From the NCBI GenBank assembly GCA_003762615.1, contig RIAZ01000030.1, forward strand, positions 1-64,000: DNA of 64,000 nt, written 5' to 3'. Positions 52,162 to 61,319 of this stretch are shown in pieces; within the stretch, counting starts at the first letter, position 1, and every line of letters starts with the position of its first letter. The translations under genes were made by a program, and so were the position numbers. This stretch comes from Muribaculaceae bacterium Isolate-037 (Harlan) (GTDB taxonomy: Bacteria; Bacteroidota; Bacteroidia; Bacteroidales; Muribaculaceae). The notes under the pieces are model-generated. The model saw only the letters and a program-made list of their open reading frames with translations, was not told the origin of the DNA and did no database searches.

Positions 52162-54144
52162 ATGTCTGGATTCACACCGGAAAAAATCGAGAGCGACCGT
52201 AGGCTTCTCGAGCTTCTATCGCAAAATTTCGGCAATATTTCAAGTGCTGCCACCGAAATAATAAATCTCGAAGCCATATTAAATCTTCCCAAAGGCACAG
52301 AGCATTTCATCGCCGACATACATGGCGAGGCTGACGCTTTCCGTCATATCCTGAAGAATGCATCGGGCAATATAAAGAGGAAAGTCAACGAACTTTTCTC
52401 CACAACTATGCGTGAGGACGACATAAGACAACTATGCTCACTCATATATTATCCGGAACGTAAACTCGCACTGATGCGTTCTTCCGAGACTCATATCGAG
52501 AATTTCTATAAGATCACTCTACACCTGCTTATAAAGGTGCTCCAAGAGGTCTCGTCAAAATATTCCCGATCAAGGGTAAGGAAGAGTCTGCCGAAAGAAT
52601 TTGCCTATATTATCGAGGAACTTCTTCATGAGTCGCCATTTGAGGAGAACAAGCAATTATACTACAACCGTATCATCGAGACAATCATATCCACCGGACA
52701 AGCGGAGGAGTGCATACGCGCCATATCCAACGTGATACAGCGTCTGAGCATTGATCAGCTGCATCTACTCGGCGATATATATGATCGTGGAGACGGTGCA
52801 CATATCGTCATGGATACTCTTCTGGAATACAAAGGCTTCGACATACAGTGGGGCAATCATGACGTGCTTTGGATGGGTGCAGCATGTGGCAACGAATGCT
52901 GCATAACCAACGTGCTACGTGTGTCGTTACGGTATGGTAACATGGCTACCCTCGAAGACGGATACGGCATCAATCTCGTGCCTCTCGCCACGTTCGCCAT
53001 GGAGACATACGGAGACGATCCCTGCGACGTGTTCATGCCTAAATCAAGTTCAGATGAAGCGATTTCCGACAAGAACCGTCGTCTGATAGCAAAGATGCAC
53101 AAGGCAATATCCATCATACAGTTCAAACTCGAAGGTCAGATGATTGTCCGTCATCCGGAATGGAAAATGGACGACCGGCGACTGCTCCATAAAATCGACA
53201 TGACATCGGGCACGATATCTCTCAACGGAACCTCTTATCCTCTCTCCGACTCAAATTTCCCGACAATTGATCCTGCCGACCCATATAGGCTATCCACAGA
53301 GGAGCAACTACTGATGGAGAAGCTGCTACATTCTTTCTCCGTCAGCGACAAGCTGAAACGCCATATCAGTATCTTCTTCTCTCATGGCAGTCTGTTCCAG
53401 ATATGCAATTCCAACCTTCTTTTCCATGCCTCAATACCACTCAACGAGGATGGAAGTCTGAAAGAGGTGGAGGTCAATGGCAAGCTCTACAGCGGTCCGC
53501 AGCTGCTTAAGCAGATAGAGATGCTTCTGCGCTCCGGATATAACACCGACACCCCGGAGCCGGAACGGCGTAATGCTATCGACTACTATCTATACGCATG
53601 GTGCGGACCTGACTCCCCACTATTCGACAAATCAAAGATGGCCACTTTCGAACGTTATCTCATAGCAGACAAAGCCACTCATCACGAAGAGAAAGGGCAT
53701 TATTATCATCTGCGCGGACAAGAGGAGGTATGCGACAATATCCTCGATGCTTTTGAAGTCACCGGGGAACACCGCCACATAATCAACGGGCACGTGCCGG
53801 TAAAGGCGGGAGACGGTGAGAATCCTGTAAAAGCCAATGGAAAACTGATGGTGATTGACGGTGGTTTCTCAAAGGCGTATCATGCCACCACCGGCATAGC
53901 CGGGTATACTCTCGTATACCATAGCCGTGGCTTTGAGCTTGTGCAGCATGAGCCATTCTCCTCTGCTGATGAGGCTGTGAAGAACGGCACCGACATCATT
54001 TCCATAAACCGTCTCGTAGAACTTAACTCTCACCGAGTGAGAGTAAGAGACACTGACCGGGGGAAGGAGCTTACAGGACAGATACAGGAACTGCGGGAAC
54101 TTCTCTACGCCTACCGCCATGGTTTAATTAAGGAACGGAAATGA
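52162..54144 (+). CDS. fbp: Fructose-1,6-bisphosphatase, class III
   Basis: 660 residues, the typical length of the Firmicutes/Bacteroidetes class III enzyme. Calcineurin-like metal motifs: ADIHGEADAFRHIL, LLGDIYDRGDGAHIVMD, WGNHDVLWMGAACGN, HIINGHVPVKAG, VIDGGFSKAYH. It converts fructose-1,6-bisphosphate to fructose-6-phosphate in gluconeogenesis. It is preceded by 160 bp without visible genes and followed by a shared terminator. Confidence 0.95.
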   Translation: MSGFTPEKIESDRRLLELLSQNFGNISSAATEIINLEAILNLPKGTEHFIADIHGEADAFRHILKNASGNIKRKVNELFSTTMREDDIRQLCSLIYYPERKLALMRSSETHIENFYKITLHLLIKVLQEVSSKYSRSRVRKSLPKEFAYIIEELLHESPFEENKQLYYNRIIETIISTGQAEECIRAISNVIQRLSIDQLHLLGDIYDRGDGAHIVMDTLLEYKGFDIQWGNHDVLWMGAACGNECCITNVLRVSLRYGNMATLEDGYGINLVPLATFAMETYGDDPCDVFMPKSSSDEAISDKNRRLIAKMHKAISIIQFKLEGQMIVRHPEWKMDDRRLLHKIDMTSGTISLNGTSYPLSDSNFPTIDPADPYRLSTEEQLLMEKLLHSFSVSDKLKRHISIFFSHGSLFQICNSNLLFHASIPLNEDGSLKEVEVNGKLYSGPQLLKQIEMLLRSGYNTDTPEPERRNAIDYYLYAWCGPDSPLFDKSKMATFERYLIADKATHHEEKGHYYHLRGQEEVCDNILDAFEVTGEHRHIINGHVPVKAGDGENPVKANGKLMVIDGGFSKAYHATTGIAGYTLVYHSRGFELVQHEPFSSADEAVKNGTDIISINRLVELNSHRVRVRDTDRGKELTGQIQELRELLYAYRHGLIKERK

Positions 54145-54207
54145 TGCCATTGAGCATGCACATGATACAATTGATATACTGAGGCTTAAAAACTTCATTG
54201 GCATAAT

Positions 54208-54253
54208 AAAAAGAGGAATCAGATAATTTCCGGATTATCTGATTCCTCTTTTT
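54208..54253. terminator. Bidirectional terminator between fbp and prfB
   Basis: Perfect 15-bp stem, 54213-54227 with 54234-54248, extended by AAAAA and TTTTT on either side. It lies between convergent genes. Confidence 0.88.
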
Positions 54254-54280
54254 ATTTATATTTATTCGGCTTGACAGACG

Positions 54281-55396
54281 TCATGATTCCGTCGAGGCAA
54301 ACTCCATTAGATATGCCTTTATGAAGGCATCTATATCGCCATCCATGACTCCATTGACGTCGGAAGTCTGATAATTCGTGCGGTGGTCCTTCACGCGACG
54401 GTCATCAAACACGTAGCTTCGTATCTGGCTACCCCATTCGATTTTCTTCTTGCCTGCCTCAATCTTAGCCTGCTCTTCCATGCGGTGGTTAAGCTCCTTC
54501 TCATAAAGGATTGATTTCAACTGACGCATGGCATTCTCCTTATTCTTCGGCTGGTCGCGGGTCTCGGTATTCTCAATGAGGATCTCCTCCTCCTCGCCGG
54601 TATAGGGGTCCTTATACTGATAACGCAGACGCACGCCGGATTCCACCTTGTTGACGTTCTGACCGCCGGCACCTCCCGAACGGAAGGTATCCCACGACAC
54701 ACGCGCCGTCTCCACGTTGATCTCTATCGTATCGTCAACAAGAGGAGTCACAAAGACAGATGCAAATGAAGTCATTCGCTTTCCCTGGGCGTTATACGGA
54801 CTGACCCTCACAAGACGATGAACGCCATTCTCGCTCTTAAGGAAGCCGTAGGCATAATCTCCCTCAATATTGATTGTCACCGACTTGATGCCGGCATCAT
54901 CTCCCTCGAGCAATTGCGCTATCGAGGTCTTGTAACCATGTTTCTCCGCATATCTGAGATACAGACGCATGAGCATCTGCGCCCAATCCTGACTCTCTGT
55001 GCCGCCGGCTCCGGAATTTATCTTAAGCACGACGCCAAGTTTATCCTCTTCACGCCGAAGCATGTTGCGCAATTCAAGCTTCTCCAGGCTATCCATGACA
55101 CGCTCATACTGGGCATCGACCTCCTCTTCCGTCACAAGTTCCTCCTTTATGAAGTCAAAGGCAAGCTGAAGTTCCTCCACCTGCTTCTCAAGCTCCGTGT
55201 AGGAATCGATCCAGAAATGAAGCTCCTTGATCTTTCTCATCTGAGCCTCCGCTTTCTCTCGGTCTTCCCAGAAATCTGCCACGTGGGTGCGGAGCTCCTC
55301 CTCCTCCACTTCTATCTTCTTGCTGTCTATGTCAAGGTATCTCTTGAGCGCGCCCTGTCGTTCGGCGGCCTCCTTGAGTTGTTCCTGTGTAATCAT
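54281..55396 (-). CDS. prfB: Peptide chain release factor 2 (no programmed frameshift)
   Basis: 371 residues in one uninterrupted frame. Recognises UAA and UGA stops. Anticodon-like SPY (HRLVRVSPYNAQGKRMTSF), catalytic GGQ (RSGGAGGQNVNKVESGVRLR). Most bacteria need a +1 frameshift at CTT-TGA-C after the first ~25 codons; here the site reads CTTGAC (plus strand GTCAAG, 55331-55336), coding Leu-Asp in frame in ALKRYLDIDSKK. So the autoregulatory stop is absent. The gene stands alone on the minus strand. Confidence 0.95.
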   Translation of the reverse strand: MITQEQLKEAAERQGALKRYLDIDSKKIEVEEEELRTHVADFWEDREKAEAQMRKIKELHFWIDSYTELEKQVEELQLAFDFIKEELVTEEEVDAQYERVMDSLEKLELRNMLRREEDKLGVVLKINSGAGGTESQDWAQMLMRLYLRYAEKHGYKTSIAQLLEGDDAGIKSVTINIEGDYAYGFLKSENGVHRLVRVSPYNAQGKRMTSFASVFVTPLVDDTIEINVETARVSWDTFRSGGAGGQNVNKVESGVRLRYQYKDPYTGEEEEILIENTETRDQPKNKENAMRQLKSILYEKELNHRMEEQAKIEAGKKKIEWGSQIRSYVFDDRRVKDHRTNYQTSDVNGVMDGDIDAFIKAYLMEFASTES

Positions 55397-55442
55397 ATAT
55401 GTATATTCCTTTTTTCTTTGCTTAGGCTATGAGTGAATCCGA

Positions 55443-57260
55443 TCAGTATGCATACATCGCCTCAATCTCCTTGGAATAGCGTTTAGCCACTACCGGACGT
55501 CTCACCTTCATCGTGTTTGTCACCTCCCCGTTCATTATGGAGAAATGATGCGGCAACAATGTGATTCGCTTTATCTTCTCATATTCCGCCAGACCGTACT
55601 GCACTCCGTTGATCTGCTCCATCATGAACGCCACCACCTTCGGATCTGACACGAATTTCTCAGTGTCGTCGCTCGGTATGCCGTTCTGAGAGGCCCACGC
55701 ACGAAGCTGCGAAAGATTCGGCACGATAAGGGCGGTGACGAATTTACGCTGGTCGCCTATGACGGCTGCCTCATCGATATATTTATTCTCAGCAAGGCGA
55801 CTCTCAAGCATCTGGGGGGCAATATATTTACCATTTGAGGTCTTGAAGAGATCCTTCACCCTCTCTGTCAGCACAAGCGCACCGCTCTCCGTGAAATATC
55901 CGGCATCCCCGGTGCGGAAATATCCATCATCAGTAAATGCCTGGAGGTTTGCCTCCTCGTTCATATAGTAACCGGCTGTCACTGTCGGACCCTTGACAAG
56001 TATCTCTCCATTCTTATCGATCCTTACACTCAATCCGGGGAGCGGAATGCCCACCGTGCCTATCTCATACCCGACAGGAGGATAATACGACACCGTGGCG
56101 GTCGTCTCGCTTAAGCCATAACCGATGGTCACCTCTATGCCGACTGAACGCATGAACTCCACAATCCTGTCGCTTAGAGGTGCTCCGGCGGTGGGGAACA
56201 TATTAGGCTCAGGTATTCCTATCGCCATTTTTAATTTCCGGAATATATTCTTATCCCAGAACTGATATTCTTTCTCCAGAAACCATGGCACTCTCTTGCC
56301 AAGACGCTTATAATCGAGATTTCTCTTCCTGCCGCATCTGATAGCCCTGTCCACCATCATCCGCTGCATCTTACTCATGGTCGCGATCTTCTCCTTGACG
56401 GCGGCATATACCTTCTCCCAGAATCGGGGCACACAGCACATCAGATTAGGATGGACATCATGGATAGTGTCCTGGATGACACGCGGATCGTAGTTTACTG
56501 CAATCGCCACTCCTCGGCTTATGCAATAATAGCACCATGCTTTCTCCAATATATGGCTCATCGGCAGGAATGCCATCGACAGATCAGTATCTTTCACCTG
56601 CTTCAACAGGCGAATATGAGTCTCTATTGCAGCATCATAATTGGCATGGGAGATTACGACTCCTTTCGGTTCGCCGGTGGTGCCCGACGTATATATGAGT
56701 GTAGCCATATCTTCCGGCAATCCTCTTTCTGACCGTGCCTCAACCTCCTTCGCCACGTCATCGGAAGCCTCCATTCCCATACGCACGAAATCATCCCAGA
56801 ATATCGTGACCGTATCGTCAGCCTCAAGCTTCAGCTCGTCATTCTTGAATACGACTATCTTCTTGATTGAATCGGGATTCTTTTTCCAATGATTGTATGC
56901 AAGCGGATATTGATGTGAGTCGCCGACAAACAACACCTTGGCTCCACCATTATTGACGATAAAGTCAAATTGATCCTGCGAGGAATTGGCATATATCGGT
57001 ATGGCGGAAAGACGGTTGCGGAACCCACCAAGCTCGGTGATCAGAATCTGCGGTGTGTTGGGCGAACAGATTGCGATTGTGTCTTTCTCAATCAGTCCTA
57101 TTCTGGCAAGTGCCTTGCCAGCCACCTCTACCTGCAGACCGAAATCATTCCATGACGTGGACTGCCATTCTCCATCTTTGCGCCAGCAGAAACGATATGC
57201 CTCTCGGCTTCCGTAGCGTTTTGCCTGCGCAGATACTATATCTACTAATCTGTTTGCCAT
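55443..57260 (-). CDS. Long-chain acyl-CoA ligase (AMP-binding)
   Basis: 605 residues from the ATG at 57258-57260 (MANRLVDIVSAQ); an ATG four codons upstream is possible. ANL superfamily: TLIYTSGTTGEPKGVVISHAN (P-loop), AFLPMSHILEKAWCYY, IGYGLSETTATVSYYP, YFRTGDAGYF and the C-terminal VRRPVVAKRYSKEIEAMY. It activates fatty acids as acyl-CoA. It lies 46 bp upstream of prfB on the same strand. About 144 bp separates it from meaB; there, TAACTTTA near 57350 is close to a -7 element. Confidence 0.92.
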   Translation of the reverse strand: MANRLVDIVSAQAKRYGSREAYRFCWRKDGEWQSTSWNDFGLQVEVAGKALARIGLIEKDTIAICSPNTPQILITELGGFRNRLSAIPIYANSSQDQFDFIVNNGGAKVLFVGDSHQYPLAYNHWKKNPDSIKKIVVFKNDELKLEADDTVTIFWDDFVRMGMEASDDVAKEVEARSERGLPEDMATLIYTSGTTGEPKGVVISHANYDAAIETHIRLLKQVKDTDLSMAFLPMSHILEKAWCYYCISRGVAIAVNYDPRVIQDTIHDVHPNLMCCVPRFWEKVYAAVKEKIATMSKMQRMMVDRAIRCGRKRNLDYKRLGKRVPWFLEKEYQFWDKNIFRKLKMAIGIPEPNMFPTAGAPLSDRIVEFMRSVGIEVTIGYGLSETTATVSYYPPVGYEIGTVGIPLPGLSVRIDKNGEILVKGPTVTAGYYMNEEANLQAFTDDGYFRTGDAGYFTESGALVLTERVKDLFKTSNGKYIAPQMLESRLAENKYIDEAAVIGDQRKFVTALIVPNLSQLRAWASQNGIPSDDTEKFVSDPKVVAFMMEQINGVQYGLAEYEKIKRITLLPHHFSIMNGEVTNTMKVRRPVVAKRYSKEIEAMYAY

Positions 57261-57403
57261 AATTACATGCATTTTAGAGAGATAGCTTATATCTTAGCAA
57301 TAAAGCCACCTCTCGTTCACACATATTCGTGATTTCACGCCGTAAAGTTAGCAATTTTTTATGGAATATGCCGATTCATACCCCTTTTATTTCAACCTTT
57401 TAT

Positions 57404-58510
57404 TCAATTCTCCGGACAACGGAGATGCTGAAAATAGCAATCAAGCACGTCTTTAGCGGCAGTAAACGACGACTGTTCGTTGTTGAGCACCCTCAGCTCC
57501 TTCTGTTCAAGAAGGGCACGCACTTCCGGCATATTGTAGAAATTATGACGCAGCTGTTCGTCGATTGTCTCCATCATCCAGTACTTCGCCTGCTCGTTGC
57601 GCTTGCGCTCAAAATAGCCTGTGCTCTTGACGTAGGCGAAATAGCGGTCTATCATATCCCACACCAGGTCTATGCCGAGTTCATAATATCCGCTGTAGGT
57701 CAGAACCTCCGGCTTCCATTTACTCGGTGTGGGTGGGAATAGGAACAGTGCGTTGCGAAATTGTGCCGCCGCCAACTTGGCACGGTCCACGTTGTCGCCA
57801 TCGCATTTGTTGATCACTATGCCGTCTGCCATCTCCATTATGCCTCGTTTTATGCCCTGAAGCTCATCGCCCGTGCCGGCAAGCTGGATAAGGAGGAAGA
57901 AGTCTACCATGGAATGCACCGCAGTCTCGCTCTGCCCTACCCCGACTGTCTCCACAAATATATTGTCATAGCCTGCCGCCTCACATAGCACTATGGTCTC
58001 GCGTGTCTTTCTTGCGACACCTCCCAACGAGCCTGCCGAGGGGGAAGGACGGATAAAGGCATCCTTCTGCTGCGACAGTTTCTCCATACGGGTCTTGTCG
58101 CCAAGGATACTCCCCTGTGTGCGCTCGCTACTCGGGTCGATGGCAAGGACCGCAAGTTTCCCACCATTCTTAAGCACGTGAAGACCAAATACGTCTATCG
58201 ACGTGGATTTCCCGGCTCCCGGCACTCCCGTGATACCTATTCTCCTGGAATTGCCCGAATATGGCAGACATTTCTCTATCACCTCCTGAGCTATCGCCTG
58301 ATGGGATTCCGCAAGACTCTCCACAAGTGTCACTGCACGCCCAAGGATGCTGACATCCCCTTTCCTTATCCCTTCCACATAATCGTTAACGCTGAGTTCA
58401 CGCTTACGCGTCCTGCGGATATTCCGGTAAGGATTGGTGATCGGCTGCGATCCGACGCCGGCATTCACCTGCAATCCCTTATAGTCTTCATGGTTCTCTG
58501 GATGTTCCAT
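57404..58510 (-). CDS. meaB: Methylmalonyl-CoA mutase-associated GTPase MeaB
   Basis: 368 residues. G-protein chaperone that loads and protects adenosylcobalamin in methylmalonyl-CoA mutase. Walker A ITGVPGAGKST, then AIDPSSERTQGSILGDKTRM, FIRPSPSAGSLGGVARKT, FVETVGVGQSE and the guanine-binding NKCDGDN. The mutase genes are not in this window. 52 bp after the DUF1573 gene, same strand. Confidence 0.94.
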   Translation of the reverse strand: MEHPENHEDYKGLQVNAGVGSQPITNPYRNIRRTRKRELSVNDYVEGIRKGDVSILGRAVTLVESLAESHQAIAQEVIEKCLPYSGNSRRIGITGVPGAGKSTSIDVFGLHVLKNGGKLAVLAIDPSSERTQGSILGDKTRMEKLSQQKDAFIRPSPSAGSLGGVARKTRETIVLCEAAGYDNIFVETVGVGQSETAVHSMVDFFLLIQLAGTGDELQGIKRGIMEMADGIVINKCDGDNVDRAKLAAAQFRNALFLFPPTPSKWKPEVLTYSGYYELGIDLVWDMIDRYFAYVKSTGYFERKRNEQAKYWMMETIDEQLRHNFYNMPEVRALLEQKELRVLNNEQSSFTAAKDVLDCYFQHLRCPEN

Positions 58511-58562
58511 TTTCTTATCTGGTTAATTCTTTATCTTTATATTTAACGTAGCCAAACAATAG

Positions 58563-59642
58563 TCATTCCTTCACGCCTACAATATTGGCAGTGCGTAGAG
58601 GATGAAGTGGGTCATTAGTCACGACATACACATTAATACGGAATGGTCCGGACGGGAGATTGCCGAGCGATATACGCCCCGCCACCTTCCCGGAGGCTCC
58701 ACCCTTCACCTTACGCGGATACTCCTTTATCTCCACATTCTTATCGGCGGAATACACGCGGTCAATCTGCAATACGGATTTACCGTCATTATAGATTCCG
58801 AATTCAAAATCCCGGTATCCGGTAGCCACATCCTCTCCGAAATCCACAAATTCCGGCACGAGATATGACCTCGGACCCTTCTGTATCTCCTCTGCTGTCA
58901 TACCCCTGCTATCGGGCACTATTATGGCATCCACCTTTATTTCCCTACGGTCGGCACTGCTGCAACCCTTATCCGGAAACACCTCCACTAAGTATTCCGC
59001 CGGACCATTAAGTTTCTCCTTATTGGTATTAAGATAGAAGCCGAACGTGCCAAGTTCGCCGGGTGCAAGTTGCTTAGGTGTGAGATTGACGTCTATGGCA
59101 TCTGTCGTGGTCTTCCATTCGGGTCGCAACGTGTCGTTGCCCTGATTGTAGACGTTGATAAACGCATGGCGTGATGACCCGCGCTTCACCTCCCCCATAG
59201 AATGTGACAGACTTTCAAAACGCAATGCCCCCGCCTCGTATGGATAATATGACTCAAGAGTAGATGCGGAGCCTATGACGGTGCCCGTTATCCTTATCAC
59301 GCTCTGCTCGTTGTCTTTTCCGACAAAAACACGGATTGTCTTGTCAAACGGTCCGGGTCGACGGGCAGGGTCGTAGGTGAACTCGATTGTCGCAGTGTCG
59401 CCTGGAGCTATCATGTCGCGTGGATAATCCGCGGCCGTGCAGCCACAGCTCGGACGCACATTGCGTATGAAGGTAGGGGCATCACCGCTATTTACGAAGC
59501 TGAGGCTCCCCTTACGCGGACCCTCCTCCTCTCGGAACGCGCCATAATTATAATGAGTGGACAGCCATGTCACTTTTGCCGGGGTCATGAAAACTGCCCA
59601 AGCTGCCGCGACACACAGGATTATAGCTATTTCCCTTTTCAT
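58563..59642 (-). CDS. DUF1573 protein, two-domain
   Basis: 359 residues. N-terminal membrane anchor or signal (about 1-20), then DUF1573 Ig-like domains: NVRPSCGCTAADYPRDMIAPGDTATIEF with the conserved CGCT, and a second, weaker beta-sandwich from about 135 onward (RGSSRHAFINVYNQG). Envelope proteins of unknown function in Bacteroidetes. It is 9 bp downstream of a single-domain paralogue, so the pair probably arose by duplication. Confidence 0.87.
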   Translation of the reverse strand: MKREIAIILCVAAAWAVFMTPAKVTWLSTHYNYGAFREEEGPRKGSLSFVNSGDAPTFIRNVRPSCGCTAADYPRDMIAPGDTATIEFTYDPARRPGPFDKTIRVFVGKDNEQSVIRITGTVIGSASTLESYYPYEAGALRFESLSHSMGEVKRGSSRHAFINVYNQGNDTLRPEWKTTTDAIDVNLTPKQLAPGELGTFGFYLNTNKEKLNGPAEYLVEVFPDKGCSSADRREIKVDAIIVPDSRGMTAEEIQKGPRSYLVPEFVDFGEDVATGYRDFEFGIYNDGKSVLQIDRVYSADKNVEIKEYPRKVKGGASGKVAGRISLGNLPSGPFRINVYVVTNDPLHPLRTANIVGVKE

Positions 59643-59651
59643 CTTCAGAAT

Positions 59652-60059
59652 TTATTTCGGCGAGACCGTACCGCGAATCTTAAGCCTCACCTTCGATGGA
59701 TTTCCATTGCATTTCACGGTCACTACCTTGGTGAATCCTCCGGGACGACCCAGCGGATTGTAGCTCACCTTTATGACACCGCCCTTTCCGGGGGAGACCG
59801 GAGCCTTCGGATATTCCGGCTTGGTGCAGCCACATTCTGCCTTTGCCTCATAGAATATCAGATTGCCTCCCCCCTCATTCTTAAAGGGAAATTCGCAACT
59901 GACCGGACCTCCATCCTCCTTGATCATCCCGAAATCATGCACAGTATTCTCAAATTTCACGGATGCCTTCTGCCCGCCTCCGCCTGCCATGAGCCCGAAG
60001 GTAGTGGCAAATGCCACCGACGCGGCAAAAGCCATGCCGAACAACGCTTTTATCTTCAT
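59652..60059 (-). CDS. DUF1573 protein, single domain
   Basis: 135 residues with a signal peptide (about 1-28). One DUF1573 domain: HDFGMIKEDGGPVSCEFPFKN, AKAECGCTKPEYPKAPVSPG (CGCT motif), VSYNPLGRPGGFTKVVTV. Probably secreted to the periplasm. First gene of a row leading to the two-domain DUF1573 gene and meaB, with a promoter upstream. Confidence 0.88.
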   Translation of the reverse strand: MKIKALFGMAFAASVAFATTFGLMAGGGGQKASVKFENTVHDFGMIKEDGGPVSCEFPFKNEGGGNLIFYEAKAECGCTKPEYPKAPVSPGKGGVIKVSYNPLGRPGGFTKVVTVKCNGNPSKVRLKIRGTVSPK

Positions 60060-60161
60060 ATCTTAAAATTACATTTATATTGATAACTTATAGACGCTTC
60101 CAAACGCCAATTAGTTTAAACGCCATGACCGACACGAAGCTCCGGCAAGGGGTTCAGACTG

Positions 60162-60191
60162 CAAAAATAGCAATTTTTCCGCTTTCCCCAA
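60162..60191 (-). promoter_or_regulatory. Promoter of the DUF1573 row
   Basis: Minus strand: TTG (60191-60189), 19-nt spacer, TATTTTTG (60169-60162). About 103 nt before the ATG at 60059. Confidence 0.5.
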
Positions 60192-60233
60192 TTCTTTTTC
60201 ATGTATTGTTTGCATCCACATAAATCTTCTTAT

Positions 60234-60265
60234 TTTGTTTCATGATTATTTTTTTACTAATTTTG
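60234..60265 (+). promoter_or_regulatory. Promoter of the N-acyltransferase gene
   Basis: TTTG (60234-60237), exactly 20 nt, TAATTTTG (60258-60265). It lies 58 nt before the ATG at 60323 and rules out the upstream in-frame ATG at 60242. Confidence 0.7.
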
Positions 60266-60322
60266 CAGAAATTACTGTATTCCGGACAGAAAAAAAAATC
60301 ATACATCCGGATTTATTTATCA

Positions 60323-61279
60323 ATGGAAAAGATTATCGCCCCCGTCGACAAAGATTTGGTCATGAGCGAATTGACTCATGACAAACTTTTACGGCATGCC
60401 AATAAAGGCGACAATGAAGTATATATTGTCGACGCCTTCAATGCTCCGTCCGTCATGAAAGAGATCGGACGGCTTAGGGAAATTGCATTCCGCGATGCCG
60501 GAGGAGGCACCGGACTCGCCTGCGACATCGATGAGTTTGACACAATGGAGTCACCGTGTCAGCAACTTATCGTGTGGGATCCGCACGACCGCGAGATTGT
60601 CGGAGGATACCGGTTTATCCTTGGCGAGAATATATGGCTAAAGGATGGCGTGCCTAATATCGCCACTTCCCACATGTTCCGGTTCTCCGACAAATTTCTC
60701 AACGAACTCCTTCCGTCAACTCTTGAACTTGGACGCTCTTTTGTGGCTACGACTCATCAAAGCACCAAGTCGCACTCCAAGGCTCTCTATACTCTCGACA
60801 ATCTGTGGGATGGTCTCGGTGCGCTCACGGTGATTTACCCCCAGATAAAGTATCTATTCGGGAAAGTCACCATGTATCCCTCCTTCGGGACGGAATGCCG
60901 CGACATGCTGCTTGGATTCCTTCACAAATATTTCCATGATGAGGAGAATCTCGTCACGCCTATCGATGAGCTCCCGAGCGATGCCCGGTCGGAAAGGGTG
61001 CAGAGCCTCTTCACCGGTGGTTCTTTCAAGGAAGACTATCGCATACTCAACCATTGCATTCGGGAAAGAGGACGCAATATCCCCCCACTCGTGAATGCCT
61101 ACATGTCGTTGTCGCCGACTATGAGAGTGTTCGGCACTGCAATCAACCATGAGTTTGGAGAAGTGGAGGAGACCGGTATTTTCTTTAAGATCTCGGAAAT
61201 TTTCGAGGAGAAGAAACGTCGCCACATACAGACGTTCATGGAATCGGGATTCATGTCTGATTCGCCCCACCTGTCATGA
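60323..61279 (+). CDS. GlsB/OlsB-like N-acyltransferase (acyl-ACP-dependent GNAT)
   Basis: 318 residues from the ATG at 60323 (MEKIIAPVDKDLVMSEL); the ATG at 60242 lies inside the promoter. GNAT-related acyltransferase core: EIGRLREIAFRDAGGGTG, DEFD, QLIVWDPHDREIVGGYRFI, TLELGRSFVATTHQSTKSHSKAL (the ELGRSFV motif), MYPSFG. In Bacteroides, relatives (GlsB) N-acylate glycine to start glycine lipid synthesis, usually beside the O-acyltransferase glsA. No glsA lies here, so the exact substrate is uncertain. Confidence 0.82.
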   Translation: MEKIIAPVDKDLVMSELTHDKLLRHANKGDNEVYIVDAFNAPSVMKEIGRLREIAFRDAGGGTGLACDIDEFDTMESPCQQLIVWDPHDREIVGGYRFILGENIWLKDGVPNIATSHMFRFSDKFLNELLPSTLELGRSFVATTHQSTKSHSKALYTLDNLWDGLGALTVIYPQIKYLFGKVTMYPSFGTECRDMLLGFLHKYFHDEENLVTPIDELPSDARSERVQSLFTGGSFKEDYRILNHCIRERGRNIPPLVNAYMSLSPTMRVFGTAINHEFGEVEETGIFFKISEIFEEKKRRHIQTFMESGFMSDSPHLS

Positions 61280-61319
61280 CCGGCAACGTTCTTTCCACTC
61301 AACCAACACGATATATGAT

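Noticed and set aside
60242..60322. Upstream start for the N-acyltransferase
   Set aside because: These codons lie over the TTTG and TAATTTTG promoter elements and before the likely transcription start.
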